64,000 nt of DNA from NCBI GenBank assembly GCA_947494995.1, contig CANLWY010000006.1, forward strand, positions 124,001 through 188,000. Reading direction: 5' to 3'. The notes below the pieces were generated by a model, which worked only from the letters and a program-made list of their open reading frames with translations, searched no databases and was not told the origin of the DNA. This DNA comes from an uncultured Campylobacterales bacterium. Lineage in GTDB: Bacteria; Campylobacterota; Campylobacteria; Campylobacterales; Arcobacteraceae. Shown here piece by piece: positions 1 through 8,068 of the stretch. The translations under genes were made by a program, and so were the position numbers. The stretch's first letter is position 1; each line of letters begins with the position of its first letter.

Positions 1-1
1 A

Positions 2-286
2 TACTCTATTGAGTATATTTGGGAAGAGTCAGAATCTTTTAACTATTTTAGAGGTGATAAATGGATGAATCCTACTTGTAGGTCATGTCCTGAAAAAGAG
101 AAAGATTTTGGTGGATGTAGATGTCAAGCTTTTGCTTTAACTAATGATATGCATGAAGCAGATCCTGTTTGTGATAAATCTTCTTATCATGGAGTAGTTA
201 AAAAAATAATTGAAAATGCAGTACAAAGTGATTGCACACCTATTTATAGAAATAAACAAAACTCATTAGCTTTTATAAATGCTTAA
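2..286 (+). CDS. pqqE: PQQ biosynthesis radical SAM protein PqqE, C-terminal fragment (5' truncated by window)
   Basis: The reading frame is open from base 2 and ends at 286, giving about 94 residues of C-terminus. It matches the SPASM-type auxiliary cluster end of PqqE: a W-M-x-P-T-C-R-S-C-P segment, then D-F-G-G-C-R-C-Q-A-F, then D-P-V-C. PqqE is the radical SAM enzyme that cross-links Glu and Tyr of the PqqA peptide at the start of pyrroloquinoline quinone synthesis. The catalytic CxxxCxxC domain lies outside the window. The internal ATG at 65 is not a gene start, because homologous residues continue upstream of it. It is probably the last gene of a pqq cluster to the left. Confidence 0.9.
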   Translation, partial: YSIEYIWEESESFNYFRGDKWMNPTCRSCPEKEKDFGGCRCQAFALTNDMHEADPVCDKSSYHGVVKKIIENAVQSDCTPIYRNKQNSLAFINA

Positions 287-290
287 TATT

Positions 291-325
291 TTTGTTTGCT
301 ATAAATCAAGTTTATAGCAAACAAA
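291..325 (+). terminator. Perfect 15-bp hairpin after pqqE
   Basis: Inverted repeat TTTGTTTGCTATAAA (291-305) and its complement (311-325) around a 5-nt loop, starting 5 bp after the pqqE stop. No good U-tract follows, so it may act as a processing or partial termination hairpin. Confidence 0.5.
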
Positions 326-349
326 TCCCTTAAAATCGAATATCTCAAG

Positions 350-381
350 GCTATAGCAAGGCTATAAAACTTCTATATAAT
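350..381 (+). promoter_or_regulatory. Three 11-bp-phased CTATA repeats and -10 box before the NDH-2-like gene
   Basis: CTATA occurs at 351, 362 and 373, exactly 11 bp apart; the first two copies are preceded by G. The last copy runs into TATAAT (376-381), a good -10 box 35 bp before the ATG at 416. No -35 consensus is evident. The arrangement resembles promoters where an OmpR/PhoB-type activator bound to direct repeats replaces the -35. The same motif and period occur before the aldehyde dehydrogenase gene (4759-4845). Confidence 0.55.
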
Positions 382-415
382 TCTAAAAATTAAACTATTT
401 GAAGGACAAATCAAC

Positions 416-1615
416 ATGGATAAAGTAGTAATTATTGGTGGTGGATATGCAGGAATCTATGCTTTAAGAGAACTTGTAAAAAATAAAAATATAAAAATCA
501 CCTTGATTGATCAAAATACCTTTCATAATTTACAGCCTGAAGTTTATGATTTAATAGCAAACAAATCAAATATAGCAGATGTAACTATTGATTTAACAAC
601 TCTTTGCATGGGATTTAATCATAGCTATTTAGAGTATAAAAATCTTAAGGTTAGAAAAATTGACCAAAAATCAAAGAGAATTTATACTGATGAACAAGAG
701 ATTGTAGAATTTGATTATTTGATACTTGCAGCAGGAACTAGAACCTTTTTCCCACCGATAATTCCTGGACTTAATAATGCCCATGATATAAAGAAACTTC
801 CTTGGGCAATGTATTTTAAACAGAGTTTTGAAAATCAACTCTTTAAAAAAATACAACTTGAAGTAAAACAGTGTGATGATACTCATATTGTAGTTGTAGG
901 AGCAGGACTTTCAGGTGTTGAAATAGCTGCTGAAATGGCATATAATTCTAAAATGTTTTTCAAAAGAGGAAATTTTTCTTGTGATAATTTAAAAATATCT
1001 CTTATTAGTAGTTCTGATACTATTCTTCCAGGACTTCCATCTGAACTGATTAGAATTTCTCATAATAGATTAAAATCATTAGGAATCAATGTAATTACAA
1101 ATACAAAGCTTCAAAAATGTGAAGATGGTTTTGCTTATCTTTCAAATGGAACAAAAATAAATCATTCTTTTTTAATTTTTACAGGTGGAGTTGAAGCTTC
1201 AAAAATTACTCAAGAGCTTGATATAGAAAAAACGTCACGTGGTCAAATTGTAGTAAATGAGTTTATGCAAACAGACAAGTATCCAAATATATTTGCAGTT
1301 GGAGATGTTTCAGAGATAAAAAATAGTAAAGGTGAAATAATGCCTCCTAATGTAACAATGGCAAGACTAAGTGGAGCGAATGCAGGGAAAAATATTTTGA
1401 ATATTATAAAAAAAAGAAAGCTAGAAAAATGTACTCCAAAACTTGATGGAATCTTGATAGCACTTGGAGGGAAATATGCTGCAGGAAGTATTTATAATCT
1501 CTTTTTTGTCAAAGGAAGGTTAGCTTATGAAATTAAAAAATATGTTTTTGATTCTTATAGAAAACCTTTATTAAAATTAATTAAACAAGGTTATAAAAGA
1601 TTAAAAAAAGGATAA
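416..1615 (+). CDS. Type II NADH dehydrogenase-like FAD-dependent oxidoreductase
   Basis: A 399-residue flavoprotein of the pyridine nucleotide-disulfide oxidoreductase fold. The N-terminal FAD dinucleotide-binding motif GGGYAG lies at residues 8-13. A second Rossmann motif, VVVGAGLSGVEIA, lies near residue 160 and should bind NAD(P)H. A late FAD-contact motif, N-I-F-A-V-G-D, is near residue 300. Length and layout fit NDH-2 (Ndh) enzymes, which pass electrons from NADH to quinone at the inner membrane without pumping protons. The paired redox cysteines of disulfide reductases are absent. The ATG follows AAGGA. Its position beside pqqE and downstream of the phased repeats suggests a role in re-oxidising NADH or feeding electrons during alcohol oxidation (inference). 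A related sulfide:quinone-like role cannot be excluded. Confidence 0.75.
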   Translation: MDKVVIIGGGYAGIYALRELVKNKNIKITLIDQNTFHNLQPEVYDLIANKSNIADVTIDLTTLCMGFNHSYLEYKNLKVRKIDQKSKRIYTDEQEIVEFDYLILAAGTRTFFPPIIPGLNNAHDIKKLPWAMYFKQSFENQLFKKIQLEVKQCDDTHIVVVGAGLSGVEIAAEMAYNSKMFFKRGNFSCDNLKISLISSSDTILPGLPSELIRISHNRLKSLGINVITNTKLQKCEDGFAYLSNGTKINHSFLIFTGGVEASKITQELDIEKTSRGQIVVNEFMQTDKYPNIFAVGDVSEIKNSKGEIMPPNVTMARLSGANAGKNILNIIKKRKLEKCTPKLDGILIALGGKYAAGSIYNLFFVKGRLAYEIKKYVFDSYRKPLLKLIKQGYKRLKKG

Positions 1616-1658
1616 AACAATAAAATAATTACTCACAAATTATATAAGGGAAAATAAA

Positions 1659-2111
1659 ATGAGATATGCACATACAAATATAGCTGCAAAGGATTGGGAA
1701 AAAGTTGCAGATTTTTATATTAATGTATTTAAATGTACACCAAAATTACCAGAAAGAAATTTAAAAGGAGACTGGCTTGATAAAGCAACTGGTCTTAAAA
1801 ATGCAAGACAGTTTGGAATGCATCTTAATCTTCCTGGTTTTGAAGGAACAATTGCTCCTACTTTAGAAATATTTAGTTATGATGACTTAGTTGATAGAAA
1901 TCCAATGATGGCAAATCATAAAGGTTTTACACATATTGCATTTGAAGTTGATAATGTTGATGAAACTTTGGAACAAGTATTAAAAAATGGCGGTTCAACT
2001 CTAGGTGAAATTATTGAAAATAGAATTGAAGGTGTAGGAATAATTCGTTTTACTTATTGTAGAGATTGTGAAGAAAATATCATTGAAATACAATCTTGGA
2101 AGTATGATTAA
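1659..2111 (+). CDS. VOC-superfamily (glyoxalase/bleomycin-resistance fold) protein
   Basis: A 150-residue protein with the two beta-alpha-beta-beta-beta modules of the vicinal oxygen chelate family. It begins R-Y-A-H-T-N-I-A-A-K-D-W, a usual module-1 start with a metal-ligand His. It continues through F-T-H-I-A-F-E-V-D-N-V near residue 90, the second module, and ends with an E-I-Q-S-W strand holding a possible Glu ligand. Substrate cannot be read from the sequence; the family includes glyoxalase I, dioxygenases and methylmalonyl-CoA epimerase. It lies 43 bp after the NDH-2-like gene on the same strand and is probably cotranscribed, so a role in handling reactive carbonyls from alcohol or aldehyde oxidation is possible but unproven. 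Confidence 0.7.
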   Translation: MRYAHTNIAAKDWEKVADFYINVFKCTPKLPERNLKGDWLDKATGLKNARQFGMHLNLPGFEGTIAPTLEIFSYDDLVDRNPMMANHKGFTHIAFEVDNVDETLEQVLKNGGSTLGEIIENRIEGVGIIRFTYCRDCEENIIEIQSWKYD

Positions 2112-2138
2112 ATCTATTTAATATTGATTTAATGGTAT

Positions 2139-2170
2139 TGGTAGAACCTAAGACTTAGGTCTTTCTACCA
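2139..2170. terminator. Hairpin between convergent genes
   Basis: TGGTAGAA-CCTAAG is followed by CTTAGG and TTCTACCA, a stem with a 3-nt bulge between the convergent VOC and response-regulator genes. It overlaps the regulator's stop codon and could end transcription from either side. Confidence 0.45.
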
Positions 2171-2810
2171 TATATCCAATACCTCTAACATTTATAATAA
2201 AGTCTTCTTTTAAAACTTTTTTTACTCTATTTACCTCTGCTCTAATAGTCGCATTATCAATTTCATCATCATTCCATACATAATCTCTAAACATATCATA
2301 ATTACATACTAAACTTCTGTTATTTGTAAGAAGTTCGATAATTTGAAGTTGTCTTTTTGGTAAGATATGAGGTTCATTATTAAAGTATAGCGTTAGATTT
2401 TCACAATCAAAACTATATGCTTTTGATAATCTTTTATGTTGCATAGGTACTTGTCTTGTTTTTAAAATCTTTTCAATTCTAAGATTTAACTCTTTTAAAT
2501 GAAATGGTTTTTTTAAATAATCGTGACATCCTATATCAAAAGCTCTTGAAATATCTTCAATATCAATAAGTGCTGAGATAAAAATTGTTGGAACCATTCT
2601 TTTTTCTTTATGTAAATCTTCTAAAATAGTTAATCCATCAACACTTGGAACATTTATATCAAAAATAAGTAAGTCAAAGGCTTCTTCACCTAAAATTTCA
2701 AGACATTCGTTTCCATCTTTTACAGATTTAACAACATGTCCTACTGAGCTTAGATATTGTGTAATTGCCTCATTTAGCATAATATCATCTTCTAAAAGTA
2801 GTATTTTCAT
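2148..2810 (-). CDS. OmpR/PhoB-type response regulator
   Basis: A 220-residue two-domain regulator. The receiver carries L-L-E-D-D near residue 7, the phosphoacceptor Asp near 51 in L-L-I-F-D-I-N-V-P-S-V-D-G, and the conserved Lys near 100 in Y-L-K-K-P-F. The C-terminal winged helix ends in the usual V-R-G-I-G-Y-M-V-E hairpin, so it should bind direct DNA repeats. Its start overlaps the 3' end of the FIST-domain kinase gene by 4 bp, indicating translational coupling and a cognate pair. Given the neighbours, the 11-bp repeat arrays at 350-381 and 4759-4845 are its most likely targets (inference). Confidence 0.9.
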   Translation of the reverse strand: MKILLLEDDIMLNEAITQYLSSVGHVVKSVKDGNECLEILGEEAFDLLIFDINVPSVDGLTILEDLHKEKRMVPTIFISALIDIEDISRAFDIGCHDYLKKPFHLKELNLRIEKILKTRQVPMQHKRLSKAYSFDCENLTLYFNNEPHILPKRQLQIIELLTNNRSLVCNYDMFRDYVWNDDEIDNATIRAEVNRVKKVLKEDFIINVRGIGYMVERPKS

Positions 2811-4699
2811 ATTTCTCCTTTAAATAAATATGCAAATGAAGTAAAATATTCATTTGATTCTAAGTATATTTCTACACCCTCTTCATCACATATTCTTTTT
2901 ACTAAGTTTAATCCTAATCCAAAGCCATCTTTTGATAGCTCTTCCCTATAGTATTCTTTAAAAATTTTATCAGGTTCTTGAATCTTTTTTGAATGACTTG
3001 AAATTAAAAATTTATAGATATCTTTCTCTTTTTTTAACGTAACATATATATCTTCATTTTCATAAGTATATTTAATTGCATTAGTAAGGTTATTATCTAT
3101 AATTCTTTGTAATTTTGATTCATTAAAAAGAATAAACATTCTTTCTTTAGGTGCTTTAAATATAAATTTAGAGTTTACTTTACTTGCAACAGGTGTAAAA
3201 AAGTCAATTCTACTTCTAACAAAATCAGTAAAATCAATCTCATGTTTTGGATACTCTATTTGATCTTTTTTTACTAAATAGCTTAAATCATCATATATAG
3301 AAAAAAGGTTTTTCATAGCAACTTCAATATTTGTAAGGTAGTCATCTTTTCCATTTTTCATTTCGTATAATTCAATATTTGCCATTATAATTGAAAGAGG
3401 AGTATTTGTTTCATGTACTGCATGTTTTAAAAACTGTTTTTGTGAAGCTAAAAGTCTTTGTGAATAGATTTTAGATTCATTTAAACTCTCTGATTGTCTT
3501 TGATAATCATCAGTACTTTTTTGAATTAAGTGAGTTAGTGATTTTAGTGTTTTTGCAAAAGATGCATCTTTTTTAGATTTAGTCTTTTTCTCAGGATGAA
3601 TATCTAAAGAATCAAATGTTCCACTTGATTCACTTAATGCAACAACAGTTAAGGTTTGATTTAGAAGTTCATTATGTCCATCTTTATGGAAAAATTCTGC
3701 ATATGTAAAAAATCCAGAAGTTGGAGCAATTGCAGCAAAAGGTTGAGTTTCAAGTTTTATAAGCTCTCTCATATATCTTCTTCGTGCCATACAAGAGTAA
3801 AGATAAAAAGTCTCAATTGGATGATCAAAAATAGTGTTCAAAGAGCTTAAAGGGTTATTCATAATTGATTGCGCATCACCAAAACCAAGCTTTACTTTAT
3901 CACCTTGACGTAAATTTCCTCCACAACTCAAACTTCCATCTTCATGGTGTTCAAGAACTGCTCGTGCTGTTGGAATACCATTTCTTTCTACTATTAAAGG
4001 GAATTCTGTTTGAGCAACACTTTCACCTAAATATTTTTTATAAAATTCTGAAGGATTCATTCCAGAAATTTCATAAATTCTATTACCTTCAACTTTATCA
4101 ATAGTGTGTTCTAATCCAATTGGAACCCAATCAAATTTTCTTGCATTTGTAACTTTTAAAACATCAGAATTTAATGAAACAGCTACATAACCTTTAGGAA
4201 TGACCTTATTACTTATAGATATATATGTTTGTTTAAAAACACCATTATCTCCAGCCATTCCTCCACAAACCATGATATTGTTGTTGAATTTTTCTATACC
4301 TTTTAAATACTCTTCTGCATTTGTACCTGTTCCATCAGTAAAAGTGATAATTAGTTTTGTATTATCAGTTACAATGTTTTCAGCCATTTCATAGCCCATG
4401 TTAAAAGAATCTTCCCCTTCTAATGAGTGAGCTTTTAAAAATGTATTTTCAAAAATAGAGATAGATATAACTGTTTTTAGTGTAGAAATTTTTGATTCAC
4501 AAATCTCTCCATCTGTTGTTGTTCCAATACAAATAGCTTGAGGTAGATGATGACAAATGGTATTAGATAAAAGTGCTAGGGTACTTGAGTCATGACCGCA
4601 GAATATTTGAACTAAAATATTTTCTTCATCTTTGAAAAGATTATAATTTATTAAATCACCTAAATTATTGTTATAAAAAGTATAATTATATGTTTTCAT
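2807..4699 (-). CDS. FIST-domain sensor histidine kinase
   Basis: A 630-residue protein without obvious membrane segments. The first roughly 370 residues match the FIST_N and FIST_C sensory domains (for example I-C-I-G-T-T-T-D-G-E-I near residue 60 and Y-L-Y-S-C-M-A-R-R near 300). A histidine kinase follows: H-box H-E-T-N-T-P-L near residue 425, N-box N-N-L-T-N-A-I-K near 535 and G-box D-G-F-G-L-G-L near 590. FIST proteins of the NosP group bind haem and nitric oxide, and others are proposed to sense amino acids or small ligands; the ligand here is unknown. It is cotranscribed with the OmpR-type regulator and divergent from the aldehyde dehydrogenase gene, whose upstream region carries the repeat array, so an alcohol, aldehyde or redox cue is plausible. 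Confidence 0.85.
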   Translation of the reverse strand: MKTYNYTFYNNNLGDLINYNLFKDEENILVQIFCGHDSSTLALLSNTICHHLPQAICIGTTTDGEICESKISTLKTVISISIFENTFLKAHSLEGEDSFNMGYEMAENIVTDNTKLIITFTDGTGTNAEEYLKGIEKFNNNIMVCGGMAGDNGVFKQTYISISNKVIPKGYVAVSLNSDVLKVTNARKFDWVPIGLEHTIDKVEGNRIYEISGMNPSEFYKKYLGESVAQTEFPLIVERNGIPTARAVLEHHEDGSLSCGGNLRQGDKVKLGFGDAQSIMNNPLSSLNTIFDHPIETFYLYSCMARRRYMRELIKLETQPFAAIAPTSGFFTYAEFFHKDGHNELLNQTLTVVALSESSGTFDSLDIHPEKKTKSKKDASFAKTLKSLTHLIQKSTDDYQRQSESLNESKIYSQRLLASQKQFLKHAVHETNTPLSIIMANIELYEMKNGKDDYLTNIEVAMKNLFSIYDDLSYLVKKDQIEYPKHEIDFTDFVRSRIDFFTPVASKVNSKFIFKAPKERMFILFNESKLQRIIDNNLTNAIKYTYENEDIYVTLKKEKDIYKFLISSHSKKIQEPDKIFKEYYREELSKDGFGLGLNLVKRICDEEGVEIYLESNEYFTSFAYLFKGEI

Positions 4700-4758
4700 G
4701 TGAGAATTGTAACATAAAAAATTAGTTTTTTTTCAAAAAAATACATTAAATTTTAAAT

Positions 4759-4845
4759 GCTATGTTAACGCTATTATAGGGCTTCTAGAGGATTTTTGAC
4801 TTCGCTATATTCACGCTATATTCTTGCTAAATTCAGGCTATATTC
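4759..4845 (+). promoter_or_regulatory. Array of seven 11-bp-phased GCTATATTC-like repeats before aldehyde dehydrogenase
   Basis: GCTATATTC occurs at 4804, 4815 and 4837 and GCTAAATTC at 4826, all exactly 11 bp apart. Degenerate copies start at 4759 (GCTATGTTA), 4770 (GCTATTATA) and 4781 (GCTTCTAGA), again 11 bp apart, with a 23-bp step between the two blocks. A TAAGAT -10-like box follows at 4852-4857. The layout is typical of tandem binding by a PhoB/OmpR-type activator on one face of the helix. It lies in the 235-bp gap between the divergent FIST kinase and aldehyde dehydrogenase genes. Confidence 0.7.
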
Positions 4846-4934
4846 TTCTGTTAAGATTTCGGTATGAAAAAAATCTAACCGATTATGAGTGTTAGATTTG
4901 TTCAATATAAATCTAAAATAAAAAAGGAAAAAAA

Positions 4935-6431
4935 ATGGCATACGCAAGACCAGAATTTAAACCTCAATATGAGAACTTCATTGGTGGAGAGTGGGTTGCT
5001 CCAAAAAGTGGTGAGTACTTTGAGAATACTTCTCCAGTAGATGGTAAAGTTTTAACTAGAATCCCAAGATCAAATGAAGAAGATATTGAGTTCGCAGTTC
5101 AAACTGCAAAAACAGCTTTTGAATCATTTAAAAAGACTTCTGTTGTAGAAAGAAGCACGATGTTAAATAAAGTTGCAGATGCAATTGAAGCAAATTTAGA
5201 AAGACTTGCAGTTGCTGAGACTTTAGATAATGGTAAGGCAGTAAGAGAAACTATTAATGCAGATATTCCTTTAGTTGTAGATCACTTTAGATATTTTGCA
5301 TCAGTTATTAGAGCAGAATCAGGAAGTGTTGCAGATTTAGATTCTGATACAATTTCTCAAGAGATTTATGAGCCATATGGTGTTGTAGCTCAAATTATTC
5401 CTTGGAACTTCCCATTATTAATGGCAGCTTGGAAATTAGCTCCTGCATTAGCAGCTGGAAATTGTATTATTATGAAGCCAGCATCTGCTACTCCAATGTC
5501 AATTATTTTAATGATGGAAGTTATTGCAGACGTATTACCAGCAGGTACAGTTAATATTATCAATGGTGCAGGTGGAAAAATTGGTAAATATTTATCAACT
5601 CACCCAGATATCAAAAAAGTTGGATTCACAGGTGAAACTACAACTGGTCAGTTAATTATGCAGTATGCAACTGAGAATATTATTCCTTCAACTCTTGAGC
5701 TTGGTGGTAAGTCTCCAAATATTTTCTTTGAATCAATTATGGATGCTGATGATGAGTTTTTTGATAAAGCAATTGAAGGTTTAGTATTATTCGCATTTAA
5801 CTCTGGTGAAGTTTGTACTTGTCCATCAAGAGCATTAATCCAAGAGTCAATTTATGAACCATTTATGAAAAGAGTATTAGAGAGAATCGAGGCTATTAAG
5901 CTTGGAGATCCACTAGATCCTTCTACAATGATGGGTGCTCAGTGTTCAGCAAATCAAAAAGAGAAGATTTTAGAGTATATTAAAATTGGTAAAGAAGAGG
6001 GTGCTGAGTGCTTAATTGGTGGTGAAGCACTAGATAATGAAACACATCCAAATGGATACTATATTAAGCCTACTGTATTTAAAGGACATAATAAAATGAG
6101 AATCTTCCAAGAAGAGATTTTTGGACCAGTACTTGCAGTTACAACTTTCAAAGATGAAGAAGAAGCAATTGAAATTGCAAATGATACTGTTTATGGCCTA
6201 GGTTCTGGTGTTTGGTCAAGAGATGCACACCAATTACATAAAATGAGTAGAGCAATTCAAGCAGGTAGAGTATGGGTTAATTGCTACCACTTATATCCTT
6301 CTCATGCATCATTTGGTGGATACAAAAAATCAGGTATTGGTAGAGAAACTCACATGATGATGTTAAACTCTTACAGACATACTAAAAATATTTTAACTTC
6401 ATATAATAAGAATGCATTAGGATTCTTTTAA
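4935..6431 (+). CDS. NAD-dependent aldehyde dehydrogenase (ExaC/AldB-like)
   Basis: A 498-residue aldehyde dehydrogenase of the usual length. Visible motifs: P-W-N-F with Asn158 for the oxyanion hole, G-F-T-G-E-T cofactor loop near residue 230, L-E-L-G-G-K with the general base Glu255, and G-E-V-C-T-C with catalytic Cys294 and a second Cys at 296. The C-terminal Y-K-K-S-G-I-G-R-E-T motif is present. The G-E-V-C-T-C-P-S-R signature is typical of the acetaldehyde dehydrogenase group (ExaC, AldB, AcoD). The downstream DUF779 gene and nearby pqqE support oxidation of acetaldehyde from PQQ-dependent alcohol dehydrogenation. The AAAAAGGAAAAAA stretch before the ATG gives a ribosome binding site. 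Confidence 0.9.
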   Translation: MAYARPEFKPQYENFIGGEWVAPKSGEYFENTSPVDGKVLTRIPRSNEEDIEFAVQTAKTAFESFKKTSVVERSTMLNKVADAIEANLERLAVAETLDNGKAVRETINADIPLVVDHFRYFASVIRAESGSVADLDSDTISQEIYEPYGVVAQIIPWNFPLLMAAWKLAPALAAGNCIIMKPASATPMSIILMMEVIADVLPAGTVNIINGAGGKIGKYLSTHPDIKKVGFTGETTTGQLIMQYATENIIPSTLELGGKSPNIFFESIMDADDEFFDKAIEGLVLFAFNSGEVCTCPSRALIQESIYEPFMKRVLERIEAIKLGDPLDPSTMMGAQCSANQKEKILEYIKIGKEEGAECLIGGEALDNETHPNGYYIKPTVFKGHNKMRIFQEEIFGPVLAVTTFKDEEEAIEIANDTVYGLGSGVWSRDAHQLHKMSRAIQAGRVWVNCYHLYPSHASFGGYKKSGIGRETHMMMLNSYRHTKNILTSYNKNALGFF

Positions 6432-6440
6432 TAGGTAGTT

Positions 6441-6606
6441 AAAAAGAGTTTAGGGGGCACATCTCCATTCAAGCTTTCATCAGCCCCCTAACTTTTTGAA
6501 GATAATTAGTTTGTCTTCTTTTGCCAAAATTTTTACTCCTTTTTGGTAAAAGAAGGTTAATATAAACCTTAGGCTAAGACGTCCTTCCACTCAAACCTCT
6601 TAGCCT
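6441..6606 (+). other. Structured intergenic region with three strong hairpins
   Basis: Between the aldehyde dehydrogenase stop and the DUF779 start there are three stem-loops. A: TTAGGGGGC (6450-6458) with GCCCCCTAA (6483-6491), extended by AAAAAG (6441-6446) pairing with CTTTTT (6492-6497); this resembles an intrinsic terminator. B: a 15-bp stem, 6515-6529 with 6541-6555, having one G-U pair and an 11-nt loop. C: AGGCTAAGA (6571-6579) with TCTTAGCCT (6598-6606). An alternative pairing, AAGGTT (6553-6558) with AACCTT (6565-6570), would compete with B. It could be a terminator plus a leader structure for the DUF779 gene. Confidence 0.5.
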
Positions 6607-6638
6607 TTAAAATGAGACATTTTTTAAGGATACTTATT

Positions 6639-7016
6639 ATGGACACTAGAAGAGTAATTGCAACAGAAGAAGCTATCAAAGTTATAAATATGTTAAAAGA
6701 AAAATATGGTGAATTAGTTTTTAATCAAAGTGGAGGATGTTGTGATGGAACAGCTCCAATGTGTTATGAAAAGAGTGGTTTTTATGTACCCAGTAGAAAT
6801 GTAAAAATGGGTGAAATTTGCGATACAGAGTTTTTTATAGATCATGAACAGTTTGAATATTTTAGACATTCTCAAATAATTGTAGATGTTAAAGAGGAAA
6901 AAGGTGCCTTTGGAAACTCTTTTTCTTTAGAAATTGATGAGGGATATCAGTTTATAACAAAGTCTAGGATTTTTACTGATGAAGAGTATTTAGAACTAAA
7001 AAAACAAGAAGAGTAA
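6639..7016 (+). CDS. DUF779 family protein
   Basis: A 125-residue protein of the DUF779 family, which is commonly found beside acetaldehyde dehydrogenase genes. The conserved core is visible: an N-terminal R-V-I-A-T segment, the cysteine-rich Q-S-G-G-C-C-D-G-T-A-P-M-C-Y motif near residues 30-43, and a late G-Y-Q-F segment. The three cysteines could bind metal or act in redox chemistry; no function is established. An ATG at 6612 would add nine residues, but ATG 6639 is preferred because AAGGA precedes it at suitable distance and homologues begin at the R-V-x-A-T segment. It lies downstream of the hairpin region following the dehydrogenase gene. Confidence 0.8.
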   Translation: MDTRRVIATEEAIKVINMLKEKYGELVFNQSGGCCDGTAPMCYEKSGFYVPSRNVKMGEICDTEFFIDHEQFEYFRHSQIIVDVKEEKGAFGNSFSLEIDEGYQFITKSRIFTDEEYLELKKQEE

Positions 7017-7020
7017 AATG

Positions 7021-8031
7021 CTATTTTTTAATATGTAGCATTTTAAATCTATCTCCCATTCCTGTTGGTTCAATAAGAGTTTTTACTTTTTGTGATTCTC
7101 TTAGATATGTATCTTCATCTACATTTTGTTTTAATACTTCAAGTAAATCAATTATTCCAAACTCTATTAATGCACTCATTTGAGTTTTAAACTTTACTTC
7201 TTTTGCCCCTGCATCTTTAAAACAATCACTTAAATAGTCAAAAAATACATCATAAGTAATATCTGATTTTGAGTATAACTTTTGTAAATCTAATCCTTTT
7301 TCAAAGATGGGAAAAGTTTTATGTTTTTCATATACTCTTATTGAAAAATCATTTCTTGGATAAGAGTCTCCATAATCGAAGGTTATAAACTCAAACTTTT
7401 TTATAACTTTGCATAAGTTATTTGCAAAAGAGTTATATCCAAAAGGGACTTCTCCTTTTTCTATTTTATACTTTTGGCAGTAATTAAGGATATTTTTGTC
7501 ACTACAAGCTTCAAACTTTATAGTATGGTTTTCTACATAAGCTAGTTGAAGAGTATTCTCTTTTGTTCTTACTAAATCACAAGAAAAAGCATCAAAGATT
7601 TCATTTGCAAATACAAAAGCATGGGTTAAATTAAGCTCTGAAATATCATTATAGTGAGTTAGGTTTATAGCATCTCCAAAAGAATCATTAAGATATTTTT
7701 GTTGTTGTTTTTGAAGCTTATCAAATTTTTCAATTATAGCAAATTTTAGTGTTTGTAAAAGTTCTGGTTTTAGGGTATAGATAAATTGAATAACATCAGC
7801 AATCAAATATCCATGATGTGCGCCTATTTCTACTATAGTTGTATCTTTTGGAAGGCTTCCTTCTTTTATGGAGTCAACTATTTTTTTCCCGATACTTCCC
7901 CCAAAGAAAGAGGAAGTGGAAACTGAAGTATAAAAGTCCCCATCCTTACCTATTTGTTTATAGTTAGCATAATAGCCATCTTCTCCATATAACCAGTTTT
8001 CAAAATATTCACTAAATCTTTGTTTTTTCAT
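7021..8031 (-). CDS. SAM-dependent methyltransferase, MidA/NDUFAF7 family
   Basis: A 336-residue protein resembling the MidA/NDUFAF7 family (DUF185) of class I methyltransferases. It has the early G-D-F-Y-T-S-V segment near residue 30 and the SAM-binding strand I-V-E-I-G-A-H-H-G near residue 65. Further on are F-A-N-E-I-F-D-A-F near residue 145 (family consensus N-E-x-x-D) and F-I-T-F-D-Y-G-D near residue 215. The mitochondrial member methylates an arginine of a complex I subunit; whether the bacterial ones do the same is not settled. It converges with the DUF779 gene with only 4 bp between stops. Confidence 0.75.
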   Translation of the reverse strand: MKKQRFSEYFENWLYGEDGYYANYKQIGKDGDFYTSVSTSSFFGGSIGKKIVDSIKEGSLPKDTTIVEIGAHHGYLIADVIQFIYTLKPELLQTLKFAIIEKFDKLQKQQQKYLNDSFGDAINLTHYNDISELNLTHAFVFANEIFDAFSCDLVRTKENTLQLAYVENHTIKFEACSDKNILNYCQKYKIEKGEVPFGYNSFANNLCKVIKKFEFITFDYGDSYPRNDFSIRVYEKHKTFPIFEKGLDLQKLYSKSDITYDVFFDYLSDCFKDAGAKEVKFKTQMSALIEFGIIDLLEVLKQNVDEDTYLRESQKVKTLIEPTGMGDRFKMLHIKK

Positions 8032-8068
8032 TTTGAAAGTTTAGCTAAAAAAAGGTGTAATTTATATT

